A DNA stretch of 64,000 nucleotides from the NCBI GenBank assembly GCA_037179515.1, contig JAXCGZ010020799.1, positions 1 through 64,000 of the forward strand, given 5' to 3'. Of this stretch, positions 47,164 to 58,222 are shown in pieces. The position numbers and the translations under genes are program-made. The notes beneath the pieces are model-generated. The model had not been told where the DNA came from and made no database searches. It was given only the letters and a program-made list of their open reading frames with translations. How positions within the stretch are numbered: the stretch's first letter is position 1; the number at the start of each line of letters is the position of its first letter. This DNA is from Halocaridina rubra. Its lineage: Eukaryota; Arthropoda; Malacostraca; Decapoda; Atyidae.

Positions 47164-47911
47164 ATTGAGAAAGCAAATAGAACATAAAACAACAAACAAA
47201 TAGTTGATGCAATTTTATCATCAAAGAATCCACGATCTTCTTTATGCATCCACAATGCAACAAACATTCACTCTGTAAAGAGTATCAAAGGACAATATTC
47301 CAAATCTCAAGATAATAACATACAGTTATTTAATTCCGTCAATTATGACGCCAATCCTCAAAGTGTAAAACACACTTTTCATCAATTAAACGACACTGTT
47401 AAGTCAGCAACAGTAAATGGAAAGTGTAATGCAAACCACACTGTTCCTCAAACGACACTGTGCACCTAGCAGTAGGTGGGTCACTACCTTCTGTTTATTT
47501 ACGTAAACAAAGGAATCAATACGACATTCTAGACATCGTTAAATGGGAAATATGTAAACACACAAATCCCTAAAAACCACTGTTCACCCAGCCGAAATTG
47601 GGTACTAATATCCAAATTACTTAATGGACGCTCAACTACGAAAGTATATTTCGTTTCCACAGATAGAGAAATGCTTTATCCACGTGGGAAAGGGATTATC
47701 TTACTTCTTTCAACAAACACTTAAATTTCAAAGTTATATTTGCAATATTCATGCAAATACATGCAATGCTCCTCCCTGTTTTCGCTGAAATGTGGACGAT
47801 TTTAACCGTAGAGTTTTACACTAACTTCTTACAAGGTGGGAGCTTATCTAAAATGTACACTATTTTCACCATTACCACACCAATTCTCATCCGGTTCGAA
47901 GGACCAAAAGC
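47164..47911 (-). promoter_or_regulatory. BEL leader and primer-binding region
   Basis: A 748-bp untranslated leader between the 5' LTR (LTR3) and gag. Next to the LTR the sense strand reads 'gcttttggtccttcgaaccg', a TGG-starting stretch at the expected primer-binding position; I remember similar 'ttggtccttcg' leaders from other BEL/Pao elements. The tRNA species is not assigned. Confidence 0.65.
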
Positions 47912-48851
47912 TGTGGAGGATTTCCTGTGTGTTATTTACCCTTCGATCTTATAACCCCCTAAATTCGGAAATCCTGACACGGCTTCAGTAGAGGCCTACC
48001 ACGATCTCAAAATTAAATCCTCTACCAATAAAATATAATTAATATTACATGCATAGACATACATGCAAATATTTTATATGGGGGTTTATGAACTGCTGAT
48101 ATGTGAATATTTAAATAAACTCTCCTCACCTTAAAGTAAAACTTCCTCATACAGAATAATAAATTTTCTAACATACATTCTACCTACGAGTGTGCAATTA
48201 AATGAGCTCATTCTGTCCCTCACACGTAGTTATAAATATTGTTAGAAATAAGGTAAATCTGCATTGCATCTGTACTCATCTATCCGGATAACCCTGATGT
48301 CGTCAGCAATCACGGGATTCCCAATCAAACTCATTGAATATCTTCTGATCCACGTATCTCTATCACGTTTTTTACTTGAGTGTCTCGTAACGTCTCACGA
48401 GTACCACTAATAATAAACTTATAAGTACTGTTAACAAACACAGTAAGAATGAGTGCCTCGTAGCATCTCACGACGGCAACTAACTTTATAAGAAAGTCCC
48501 ACAAACTCCTCTAGTTTGTCGGGGTCCTTGGTACTAGGACTAAGTTGACTTATGACTTGCTTACAACAGTTCTTTGTTCAACGAGGCGTTATCAAGGAGG
48601 TGAAGGGTTAATGGCTAAAATCCATTAGTGACCTACATTCCTTTCTCCACGTCTTCTACGGCCAGCCTCCCTAACAAACTACACATTATACATACGAATA
48701 TACGTGTATACATGATAGAACTTAATAAGTATACATGCTAAGTCTAAAAGTATACATTCATGCACTTACGTTACAATAAACGAAACTATATGCAAAATAA
48801 CACTTACATAATGTACGTAGAAATAAACTGTCTTGAAATATATTCAAGACA
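47912..48851 (-). repeat. BEL LTR3 (940 bp)
   Basis: 5' LTR of the full internal unit and, at the same time, 3' side of the leader-only unit. Confidence 0.92.
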
Positions 48852-49585
48852 TAGAACATAAAACAACAAACAAATAGTTGATGCAATTTTATCATCAAAG
48901 AATCCACGATCTTCTTTATGCATCCACAATGCAACAAACAATCACTCTGTAAAGAGTATCAAAGGACAATCTTCCAAATCTCAAGATAATAACATACAAT
49001 TATTTAATTCCGTCAATTATGACGCTAATCCTCAATGTGTAAAACACACTTTTCATCAGTTAATCGACACTGTTAAGTCAGCAACAGTAAATGGAAAGTG
49101 TAATGCAAACCACACTGTTCCTCAAACGACACTGTGCACCTAGCAGTAGGTGGGTCACTACCTTCTGTTTATTTACGTAAACAAAGGAATCAACACGACA
49201 TTCTGGATATCGTTAAATGGGAGATATGTAAACACACAAATCCCTAAAAACCACTGTTCACCCAGCCAAAATTGGGTACTAATATCCAAATTACTTAATG
49301 GACGCTCAACTACGAAAGTATATTTCGTTTCCACAGATAGAGAAACGCTGTATCCACGTGGGAAATGGATTCTCTTATTTATTTCAACAAACACTTAAAT
49401 TTCAAAGTTATATTTGCAATATTCATGCAAATACATGCAATGCTCCTCCCTGTTTTCGCTGAAATGTGGACGATTTTAACCGTAGAGTTTTACACTAACT
49501 TCTTACAAGGTGGGAGCTTATCTAAAATGTACACTATTTTCACCATTACCACACCAATTCTCATCCGGTTCGAAGGACCAAAAGC
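48852..49585 (-). mobile_element. BEL leader-only internal region
   Basis: Matches 47178-47911 (leader) but begins immediately at the LTR3 edge with 'tagaacataaaacaac', just upstream of where gag would start. All coding sequence is gone. Confidence 0.88.
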
Positions 49586-50534
49586 TGTGGAGGATTTCCT
49601 GTGTGTTATTTACTCTTCGATCTTATAACCCCCTAAATTCGGAAATCCTGACACGGCTTCAGTAGAGGCCTACCACGATCTCAAAATTAAATCCTCTACC
49701 AATAAATATAATTAATATTACATGCATAGACATACATGCACATATTTTATAGGGGGGTTTATGAACTGTTGATATGTGAATATTTAAATAAACTCTCCTC
49801 ACCTTAAAGTAAAACTTCCTCATACAGAATAATAAATTTTCTAACATACATTCTACCTACGAGTGTTCAATTAAATGAGCTCATTCTGTCCCTCACACGT
49901 AGTTATAAATATTGTTAGAAATACGGAATCGCATGCATCTGTACTCATCTGTCCGGACAACCCTGATGTCGTCAGCAATCACGGGACTCCGAATCAAACT
50001 CAACGAATATCTTCTGATCCACAGTATCTCTATCACGTTCTTCTACTTGAGTGTCTCATAATGCCCCACGAGAACAACAAAAATTTAACTTATAAGTACT
50101 GTCAACAAACACAGTATACATGAGTGCCTCGTAGCATCTCACGACGGCAACTAACTTTTGTAAGAAAGTCCCACAAACTCCTCTAGTTTGTCGGGGTCCT
50201 TGGTACTAGGACTAAGTTGACTTATGACTTGCTTACAACAGTTCTTTGTTCAACGAGGCGATGCAATAAGCGTTATCAAGGAGGTGAAGGGTTAATGGCT
50301 AAAATCCATTAGTGACCTACATTCCTTTCTCCACATCTTCTACGGCCAGCCTCCCTAATAAACTACACATTATACATACGAATATACGTGTATACATGAT
50401 AGAACTTAATAAGTATGCATGCTAAGTCTAAAAGTATACATTCATGCACTTACGTTACAATAAACGAAACTATATGCAAATAACACTTACATAATGTACG
50501 TAGAAATAAACTGTCTTGAAATATATTCAAGACA
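49586..50534 (-). repeat. BEL LTR4 (949 bp)
   Basis: Outer 5' LTR of the array, followed by the GCTTA repeat. Confidence 0.92.
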
Positions 50535-50917
50535 GCTTATAAAAATTTAAATTCTTAGGGAAAGTTTAAGGAAATCATATTTATCTAGATATGATTGCAA
50601 GTATACAGGAATTTGGGAATAAGTCTTATGCAAAGTAATGAAACATAAAAGATTTTTAAACATACATAAATTCTGTCATACGATGGGAGTGTCGAACACA
50701 ATTGACCTCATATTTTGAAGGATGATTTTTCATCCCTCGTAAAGACATTTTTTCAAGATATATTAACCACACATGGAAAAGGGCAACTGCATTAAAATAT
50801 TTTTTTTTTCACCAGAGAAAAGAAAATTATAAGATAAAGCCATAGTTATATGCGGGGGCTTCAAAGATACCATCTGAAAATTCTTTAAATTATCTGTATA
50901 GATAGTAACAACATACT
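50535..50917. other. Unique spacer between BEL array and single BEL
   Basis: 383 bp of AT-rich sequence, GCTTA at its left edge and ATACT at its right edge. No gene seen. Confidence 0.6.
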
Positions 50918-51850
50918 TGTGGAGGATTTCCTGTGTGTTATTTACCCTTCGATCTTATAACCCCCTAAATTCGGAAATCCTGACACGGCTTCAGTAGAGG
51001 CCTACCACGATCTCAAAATTAAATCCTCTACCAATAAATATAATTAATATTACATGCATAGACATACATGCAAATATTTTATATGGGGGTTTATGAACTG
51101 CTGATATGTGAATATTTAAATAAACTCTCCTCACCTTAAAGTAAAACTTCCTCATACAGAATAATACATTTTCTAACATACATTCTACCTACGAGTGTTC
51201 AATTAAATGAGCTCATTCTGTCCCTCACACGTAGTTATAAATATTGTTAGAAATATAATAACTCTGTACTTATCTGTCCGGACAACCCTGATGTCGTCAG
51301 CAATCACGGGACTCCGAATCAAAAACGTATCTTCTGATCCACGGATCTCTTTCACGTTCCTCTACTTGAGTGTCTCGTAACGTCTCACGAGGACAACTAA
51401 CCCTTTCGCCTATAAGCACTGTCAATGAACACAGTAAACCATGAGTGCCCCGTAGCATCTCACGACGGCAACTAATTATATGTAAGAAAGTCGTATAAAA
51501 CTCCCCTCATGTCCTTGGTACTAGGACTAAGTTGAGTTATGACTTGCTTACAACGGTTCTTTGTTCAACGAGGCGATGCAATAAGCGTTATCAAGGAGGT
51601 GAAGGGTTAATGGCTAAAATCCATTAGTGACCTACATTCCTTTCTCCACGTCTTCTACGGCCAGCCTCCCTAATAAACTACACATTATACATACGAATAT
51701 ACGTGTATACATGATAGAACTTAATAAGTATACATGCTAAGTCTAAAAGTATACATTCATGCACTTACGTTACAATAAACGAAACTATATGCAAAATAAC
51801 ACTTACATAATGTACGTAGAAATAAACTGTCTTGAAATATATTCAAGACA
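50918..51850 (-). repeat. BEL LTR5 (3' LTR)
   Basis: TGTGGAGG...CAAGACA. Next to it, in sense, the purine-rich stretch 'ggaggggcccagga' is a likely polypurine tract. Confidence 0.93.
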
Positions 51851-51897
51851 TCCTGGGCCCCTCCAAAAGGGAAAAATGGAGGGTCTCCCCATCAGTA

Positions 51898-54725
51898 CTA
51901 CAATTTATCATCAATGATTAAGCGTGCCCACAATTCTTTAACCCTTTGGGCAGCTTGACGTTCAGATCTTTCATAATTTGATGCTTCCTCTTCGTATACT
52001 TCTGACAACAGATATTCCCATGAGAGCTTTTCAGACCAAGCTCTCTGGATAAGAATTTTCCCTCTTCTTAGTAAGGGTGATATTAGACCTAAGGGGTCCA
52101 AAAATATACCCACCAGTGACAGAAGTTTATGTTTGGTCAGCACATCTTCTCTAGCCTTCAGACCTTCCAAAGACAACTTGTCTGTATTAACATTCCAGAT
52201 TAAACTAAAGATTGATACTTTAGGAGATCTAGAATTTTCAGAAAGGCGCTGATCCAGTACCCTTTGAAGTCTTGCATTGTTGGAATTCAATGCTTGCAGT
52301 GATATTTTGGCCCTTTCCCACTCTACATCTGCAGTATTGCATATATCAAACTGTTTTTCTTCACTGGTACAAGCATCCAACAAATTACCCACATGAACAT
52401 TCTCCAATATTTCCTCCAACTGTTCTATTAGAGACTCCATTTGTCCAAAGGCACTCTGAAAATTGTGTAGGAGAGGAGTGTGGATAGGCTTCAAGGGAAC
52501 GGAATCTGTAAAACTTCTAAGTGTAGTTTTATCTTCGTAACGCACTTCTTGCTTTACTCCAATACTCTCTGGCTCCCACAACTTATAAACAGGCTCTATG
52601 GCCTCTGCAATCAGCAACTTATTAACAGGCACCATGGCCTCTTCAATCAACAACTTATTATCAGGCTCTATCGCCTCTTCAATCAACAACTTATTAACAG
52701 GCTCTATGGCCTCTTTAATCAACAACTTATTAACTGGCTTTATGGCCTCATCAATCAACTCATGTGTTGTAGTAGGCAATAACTGTGTTCCTACTCGCAT
52801 AACAGTTGGTTTTGTACACTACTGGATCCATGTTGAGTATCATGAGGAATATGGCCATACAACATAACACCACCTGGTGTTTCCATCAAAGTATAAACAT
52901 CCCACTTGTTAATACCACTAACAAACTGACTAAAATGTAAGGCACCAATAACAATGCCAATGTTCTCCAGCACATCACTATAAATATCTTCATCAGCCAA
53001 CTTGTGACCATTAGACTTTAACACATTTGCAGCCTTTGCTAGTCCTGGAGTGTGGATGCTAATTACCATGTCATCAACTACGAGTAATTTAACCCTGGCT
53101 CTTCTTTTCCCCAATTTGATAACTACATTTACGACAGGAAAACTTCCTTTCTTTGTCTCAGAATGAAATGCATCAATACCAATAGACATTTCATCTACTG
53201 GGCTTAATTTAAGCCTTTCAGCTAATTCTCTAGTTATAAAGGAACACTGGGAACCTGTATCAAAGAATAACCTAGTATTTACCCAAAGATTTCCCTTTGA
53301 GCTGCTTATTTTTCCACTTGCAGTAGGCAGAGCACATGAAGGTAAACTCGTCTTCACCATTTGCCTTTGTACTGCCTTCATAGTCATCACACCAACATGT
53401 TTCTTGTCCTTTTCGGAGTCAGAATGTTCTTGCTCATTGTTTGACTCATCTAAATTTGAACCATTTCCTGACTGTTCATTCAGAAATGTAGGTTCTTCAA
53501 ACCTTCTACGATATTTTGACTCTTGTTCATAACACAAGGCTGCGTGATGACCATTTTTCTTACACTTCTTACACTTTAACTGAGTGTAACATTCATTTGC
53601 ATAATGCCCTGACTGAGTACATCTCAGACATTTGTTATTGTTTCTCAATTTGTCTCTGCGTTCATTTATGCTTACTACTTTATTACACTGTTCAGACTTA
53701 TGATCTTGCCAACCACAGAATACACATTCTGTTTTACTATTTACTACATTTGCAGTAGCACCATAACTACCCACATTCTTTTTATAGGACTGGGTCTCAT
53801 CTCTCTGGGAGGTTTGGGTCTCTCCCTTTGTGTTATCTTTAGTGAAGTTGCCTTCTATATAATATACATATTTTCCCAGTTCCTTCAAGAGGGTTTCATA
53901 TGTAGGGTATTTTGTGTCTATTTTCATGCTAATCCAGTTCTCAACATCTTCTGGCAATTTCATCATCACGAGTTCTGAAAACACCCAATCAGTGTTCTCC
54001 ATGTCTTTATAATTTTTCAGACTTCGAGTAATGGCTTCTACTTCCTGCTTGAACTTAAAAAGTGATGAATAATTAGAAGAGGGAGTTGGTATTTTTACCA
54101 ATTTCCTCATTAAATTTCGTACAATCCTGTCCTTGCTGGCATAAACAGCTTGCAGCTGTTGAATGCATTCATCATAACTCTCACTAGCAACAGGATATCC
54201 CTTTATGGTGTCTTTTGCATCTCCTTTAAGGGCATTTCTTAAGATGGTAAACTTTGTCATAGTTGCCATAGAAGTACTATGTACTAAACTATCGAACGTA
54301 TCCCAAAACTCGTTCCATTCATCATAGTTTCCAGAGAACTGTGGTATTTTTACTTCAGGAAATTTCGGTGTGGGTTGCCCACTGGGGAGGCTTGAACTCT
54401 CGGAACTAGGAGCTCTAGTACTCTTCATAGTTCCTAACTTACGAATCCGTTCTAGGACAGCTAAGCTAATATTATTTACTGTTTCAGCTAGATTGTCATG
54501 TTCTGTATCCTCCTCTTCAGAATCCCTTTTAAGGGGCTTATTCTCGACATATTCTTCATATTTCCTATCATATCTTCCGAATCTTTCTGTTAGCGTATGA
54601 TGACATCTTTCTAAATAATTAACAACAAGTGTCTCATCATCTTTGGCAAGTTCTGTTTGACACTGAACACAATCACGTTGAACCAATTCCCGAAGGCGTT
54701 TTAATGCCTCAGGTTTAACCGACAT
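51898..54725 (-). pseudogene. BEL/Pao gag-protease polyprotein, one-base frameshift
   Basis: ATG at 54725 (MSVKPEALK). The frame is like the 44371-47163 copy up to about 52795, where a one-base deletion ('cgcataacagttgg' against 'cgcataacaagttgg') shifts the frame. The rest continues at 52800-51898. Same domains: gag, three knuckles, DTGS protease, five 12-residue repeats, A17-like end. RT and integrase absent here too. Confidence 0.88.
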
Positions 54726-55473
54726 ATTGAGAAAGCAAATAGAACATAAAACAACAAACAAATAGTTGATGCAATTTTATCATCAAAGAATCCACGATCT
54801 TCTTTATGCATCCACAATGCAACAAACAATCACTCTGTAAAGAGTATCAAAGGACAATCTTCCAAATCTCAAGATAATAACATACAGTTATTTAATTCCG
54901 TCAATTATGACGCCAATCCTCAAAGTGTAAAACACACTTTTCATCAGTTAAACGACACTGTTAAGTCAGCAACAGTAAATGGAAAGTGTAATGCAAACCA
55001 CACTGTTCCTCAAACGACACTGTGCACCTAGCAGTAGGTGGGTCACTACCTTCTGTTTATTTACGTAAACAAAGGAATCAATACGACATTCTAGATATCG
55101 TTAAATGGGAAATATGTAAACACACAAATCCCTAAACACCACTGTTCACCCAGCCGAAATTGGGTACTAATATCCAAATTACTTAATGGACGCTCTACTA
55201 CGAAAGTATATTTCGTTTCCACAGATAGAGAAACGCTTTATCCACGTGGGAAATGGATTCTCTTATTTATTTCAACAACCACTTAAATTTCAAAGGTATA
55301 TTTGCAATATTCATGCAAATACATGCAATGCTCCTCCCTGTTTTCGCTGAAATGTGGAAGATTTTAACCGTAGAGTTTTACACTTACTTCTTACAAGGCG
55401 GGAGCTTATCTAAAATGTACACTATTTTCACCATTACCACACCAATTCTCATCCGGTTCGAAGGACCAAAAGC

Positions 55474-56406
55474 TGTGGAGGATTTCCTGTGTGTTATTTA
55501 CCCTTCGATCTTATAACCCCCTAAATTCGGAAATCCTGACACGGCTTCAGTAGAGGCCTACCACGATCTCAAAATTAAATCCTCTACCAATAAATATAAT
55601 TAATATTACATGCATAGACATACATGCAAATATTTTATATGGGAGTTTATGAACTGCTGATATGTGAATATTTAAATAAACTCTCCTCACCTTAAAGTAA
55701 AACTTCCTCATACAGAATAATACATTTTCTAACATACATTCTACCTACGAGTGTTCAATTAAATGAGCTCATTCTGTCCCTCACACGTAGTTATAAATAT
55801 TGTTAGAAATATAATAACTCTGTACTTATCTGTCCGGACAACCCTGATGTCGTCAGCAATCACGGGACTCCGAATCAAAAACGTATCTTCTGATCCACGG
55901 ATCTCTTTCACGTTCCTCTACTTGAGTGTCTCGTAACGTCTCACGAGGACAACTAACCCTTTCGCCTATAAGCACTGTCAATGAACACAGTAAACCATGA
56001 GTGCCCCGTAGCATCTCACGACGGCAACTAATTATATGTAAGAAAGTCGTATAAAACTCCCCTCATGTCCTTGGTACTAGGACTAAGTTGAGTTATGACT
56101 TGCTTACAACGGTTCTTTGTTCAACGAGGCGATGCAATAAGCGTTATCAAGGAGGTGAAGGGTTAATGGCTAAAATCCATTAGTGACTAACATTCCTTTC
56201 TCCACGTCTTCTACGGCCAGCCTCCCTAATAAACTACACATTATACATACGAATATACGTGTATACATGATAGAACTTAATAAGTATACATGCTAAGTCT
56301 AAAAGTATACATTCATGCACTTACGTTACAATAAACGAAACTATATGCAAAATAACACTTACATAATGTACGTAGAAATAAACTGTCTTGAAATATATTC
56401 AAGACA
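55474..56406 (-). repeat. BEL LTR6 (5' LTR)
   Basis: 933 bp, TG...CA, followed by ATACT. Confidence 0.93.
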
Positions 56407-56594
56407 ATACTCAACAAAAATCTGTAAATTAAATGGAAAAATAATGTCAAAGTGTTTTCGATGAGTGGGTTGTTGCCTATATATTTTGATGTTTCTATTG
56501 TTGTCTGTTGTTAGTGTTAATTTAGGTGTCTAATGTCACTGTTGCATTATTACGTCCTGTTGTTATTTGCTTCTTTTTTTGCAATTTAAGCACA

Positions 56595-56595
56595 A

Positions 56596-56670
<75 letters not shown>

Positions 56671-56671
56671 T
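56595..56671. repeat. (AAT)n microsatellite
   Basis: About 25 AAT units, pure. Confidence 0.97.
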
Positions 56672-56825
56672 AAGCTCTATTTAAAAAAAAGATATAATTA
56701 AATAGTGTAAGATTACAAAGGCTGGTCTCCACGTGCTAGCCATCCCACAATGTAAACAAAGTCATCTTTAAGCATCTCCGTAGAATGTCTCCCTCACATT
56801 TATTTTTATTATTTTTCTAGTGTAG

Positions 56826-56866
56826 CACACACATGCACACACACAAGCACGCACACACACACACAG
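56826..56866. repeat. (CA)n tract upstream of PRIM2-like start
   Basis: CA-rich with few interruptions, ending in cag 9 bp before the candidate ATG. Confidence 0.9.
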
Positions 56867-56875
56867 GTTTTTAAA

Positions 56876-56965
56876 ATGACATTCTATATTAAGCCTCCAG
56901 GAGGTATGCATTCATTCAGAAGACTTCATCAAGATGCTGAAATGCGACTCCTCTTCTTGTCTCAG
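56876..56965 (+). CDS. PRIM2: DNA primase large subunit-like, first coding exon
   Basis: ATG at 56876 with A at -3 (aaaATGa). Thirty codons: MTFYIKPPGGMHSFRRLHQD, then AEMRLLFLSQ, and donor CAG|gtacat in phase 0. The F-Y-x-x-P-P start followed by a helix ending in R-L-L resembles the beginning of eukaryotic primase large subunits. The frame stays open a short way upstream into the CA repeat, so this could be an internal exon with acceptor cacacag at 56866. The next exon in frame is at 57636. Confidence 0.6.
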
Positions 56966-57009
56966 GTACATTATGTCTCCTGCTTGTTGTTTTAGATTCT
57001 CCACCCACG

Positions 57010-57210
57010 GATGGGTGGAATGGGTCATGGAGGGCCCAGAGGGCGGTTGCCAGCCGTCACAGGTCCCAATCCCCCTACTGTGGTGCCTAGCCACAGCAAT
57101 AACCTCCCCAGTAAACAGCTTAAACTCTCTTGCGTGGATGAGGCCCGATCCGTTGACCTCGCGAATGCGAGGCCAGCACGTTACTACAGTACTCGTCAGG
57201 AGGCTATATA
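57010..57210 (-). mobile_element. tRNA-derived SINE (family 2), reverse copy
   Basis: On the minus strand: 'cattcgcgaggtcaacggat' (box B region), 'gagtttaagctgtttactg' and 'gtggctaggcaccacagta', matching the SINE at 37622-37815. It lies in an intron of the PRIM2-like gene. Confidence 0.75.
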
Positions 57211-57389
57211 TGTCTCCTACATATATTGAAGTTATCCTGAAATTACTCGATTGGGTTAAAGACTAGGTAATTTTTTGCAATTACACCCCTCTTAGTTAAG
57301 AGATGAAAATTATATTTTTCCTGATTTTTTTTTTTTTCATCCCTAGCCATTATATGCTGTTTTAATATATTGTGATACGATTAGATTTT

Positions 57390-57485
57390 GGACTTTCCCG
57401 CAGAGCTCTCAAGGAGTGTATGGTCTGTTGTTAGCATATGTGGCCTTCCTTAAGGACTCAGGGCTGTCCAGCCAGCCAGGGTAGG
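57390..57485. repeat. Dispersed repeat with 'ggactcagggctgt' core
   Basis: 'gagctctcaaggagtgtatg' and 'aaggactcagggctgtccag' recur, in changed form or orientation, at 62845-62930 and 63515-63610. Class unknown. Confidence 0.5.
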
Positions 57486-57635
57486 AACAACAGCAACAGA
57501 TGTTATTATTAAAGAAAATTTTATATATTAGGAGATGTTCATTAGTGAGAAATAGATCTGTACATACTTAAAGCTGTGCAAAAGCATAGGTATATTTCTG
57601 AAGAAAGAGCATTGATTTTTTAAAATAATTTTTAG

Positions 57636-57763
57636 GTTCATCATAGATTAAGTGGCAGCAACTCTGTCAAAAAGATATTTGTCGAGCATCCGGAAATTGC
57701 CCTGAACTTGGAATGCCTCATCGATGGCTCGTTGCGGGATCGTATCTCGCACTTTGTTTTGAG
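57636..57763 (+). CDS. PRIM2: DNA primase large subunit-like, second exon
   Basis: Acceptor aatttttag, donor GAG|gtaagg; entered in phase 0, left in phase 2 (128 bp). It encodes VHHRLSGSNSVKKIFVEHPE, then IALNLECLIDGSLRDRISHF and VL. The D-x-I-S-H-F-x-L-R-L stretch, completed by the next exon, is the strongest family signal: primase large subunits have a very similar DHISHF.LRLA stretch at the end of their first helical region. The protein would pair with the catalytic primase subunit in the pol alpha-primase complex. Confidence 0.72.
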
Positions 57764-57927
57764 GTAAGGGATTAGCATGAGAATTCTCATTTGTTGTTTA
57801 ACTTGGTGTCTTTGACTTCAATCCCCCATGTAATGGGGTGGCAAAGTCAAAGTACAGACATACACCTTAAACCAATATACCTCCATAACTCCTCTTCTCT
57901 CCTTGCAGATAAAGGGCTACCATACCT

Positions 57928-58116
57928 GTAAAGGTTTGTATTAATAATGAGCGTATATCATGGCTTCCAGTTTATTGTTGCAAGATGTGTGCCGGTCGGC
58001 TCAATCAATATAAACATTAGAAACCAAATAGGTAGAAGTACAATGAAAACAAAAGAGGTGCGATAAAGGGAATAACCTTATTATCAATAAAGGATTAGAT
58101 CACTTATATCATAACA
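57928..58116 (-). repeat. Gypsy 3' LTR
   Basis: 'tgtaaaggtttgtattaata' to 'atatcataaca'. Confidence 0.93.
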
Positions 58117-58222
58117 TTCCTTTCCCCTAGAATTTGCAATACATCACATATAAAAAATAAGTCATCAACTTCTTAAAACAAGGCACACATGAAAATTCTA
58201 TATAAGGAGTTCAAAACACTAT

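Larger units (their letters stand above)
41088..50534 (-). mobile_element. Tandem four-LTR array of an RT-less BEL/Pao element
   Basis: Order by coordinate: LTR1, partial internal, LTR2, full internal, LTR3, leader only, LTR4; all elements point to the minus strand. The LTRs begin TGTGGAGGATTTCC and end TATTCAAGACA. The whole array is flanked by one 5-bp direct repeat, GCTTA at 41083-41087 and 50535-50539. No such repeat flanks the inner LTR2-LTR3 unit (CCAAG against TAGAA). So the outermost LTRs behave as one insertion and the middle was added by nesting with deletion, or by recombination. Confidence 0.88.
50918..56406 (-). mobile_element. Complete RT-less BEL/Pao element with TSD ATACT
   Basis: LTR5 (50918-51850) and LTR6 (55474-56406) are both 933 bp and differ at only a few positions I can see. 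ATACT lies at 50913-50917 and 56407-56411. The internal region is 3.6 kb with the same gene as the array. Near-identical LTRs mean a recent insertion, although it codes for no RT or integrase. Confidence 0.92.

Noticed and set aside
47880..47912. Naming a specific primer tRNA for the BEL leader
   Set aside because: The TGGTCCTTCG stretch starts like a primer-binding site but does not fit the full 3' end of one tRNA that I can identify.
41088..56406. Regularly repeated blocks as a CRISPR-like array
   Set aside because: The repeats are about 940-bp LTRs with TG/CA ends and 5-bp TSDs around retroelement genes.
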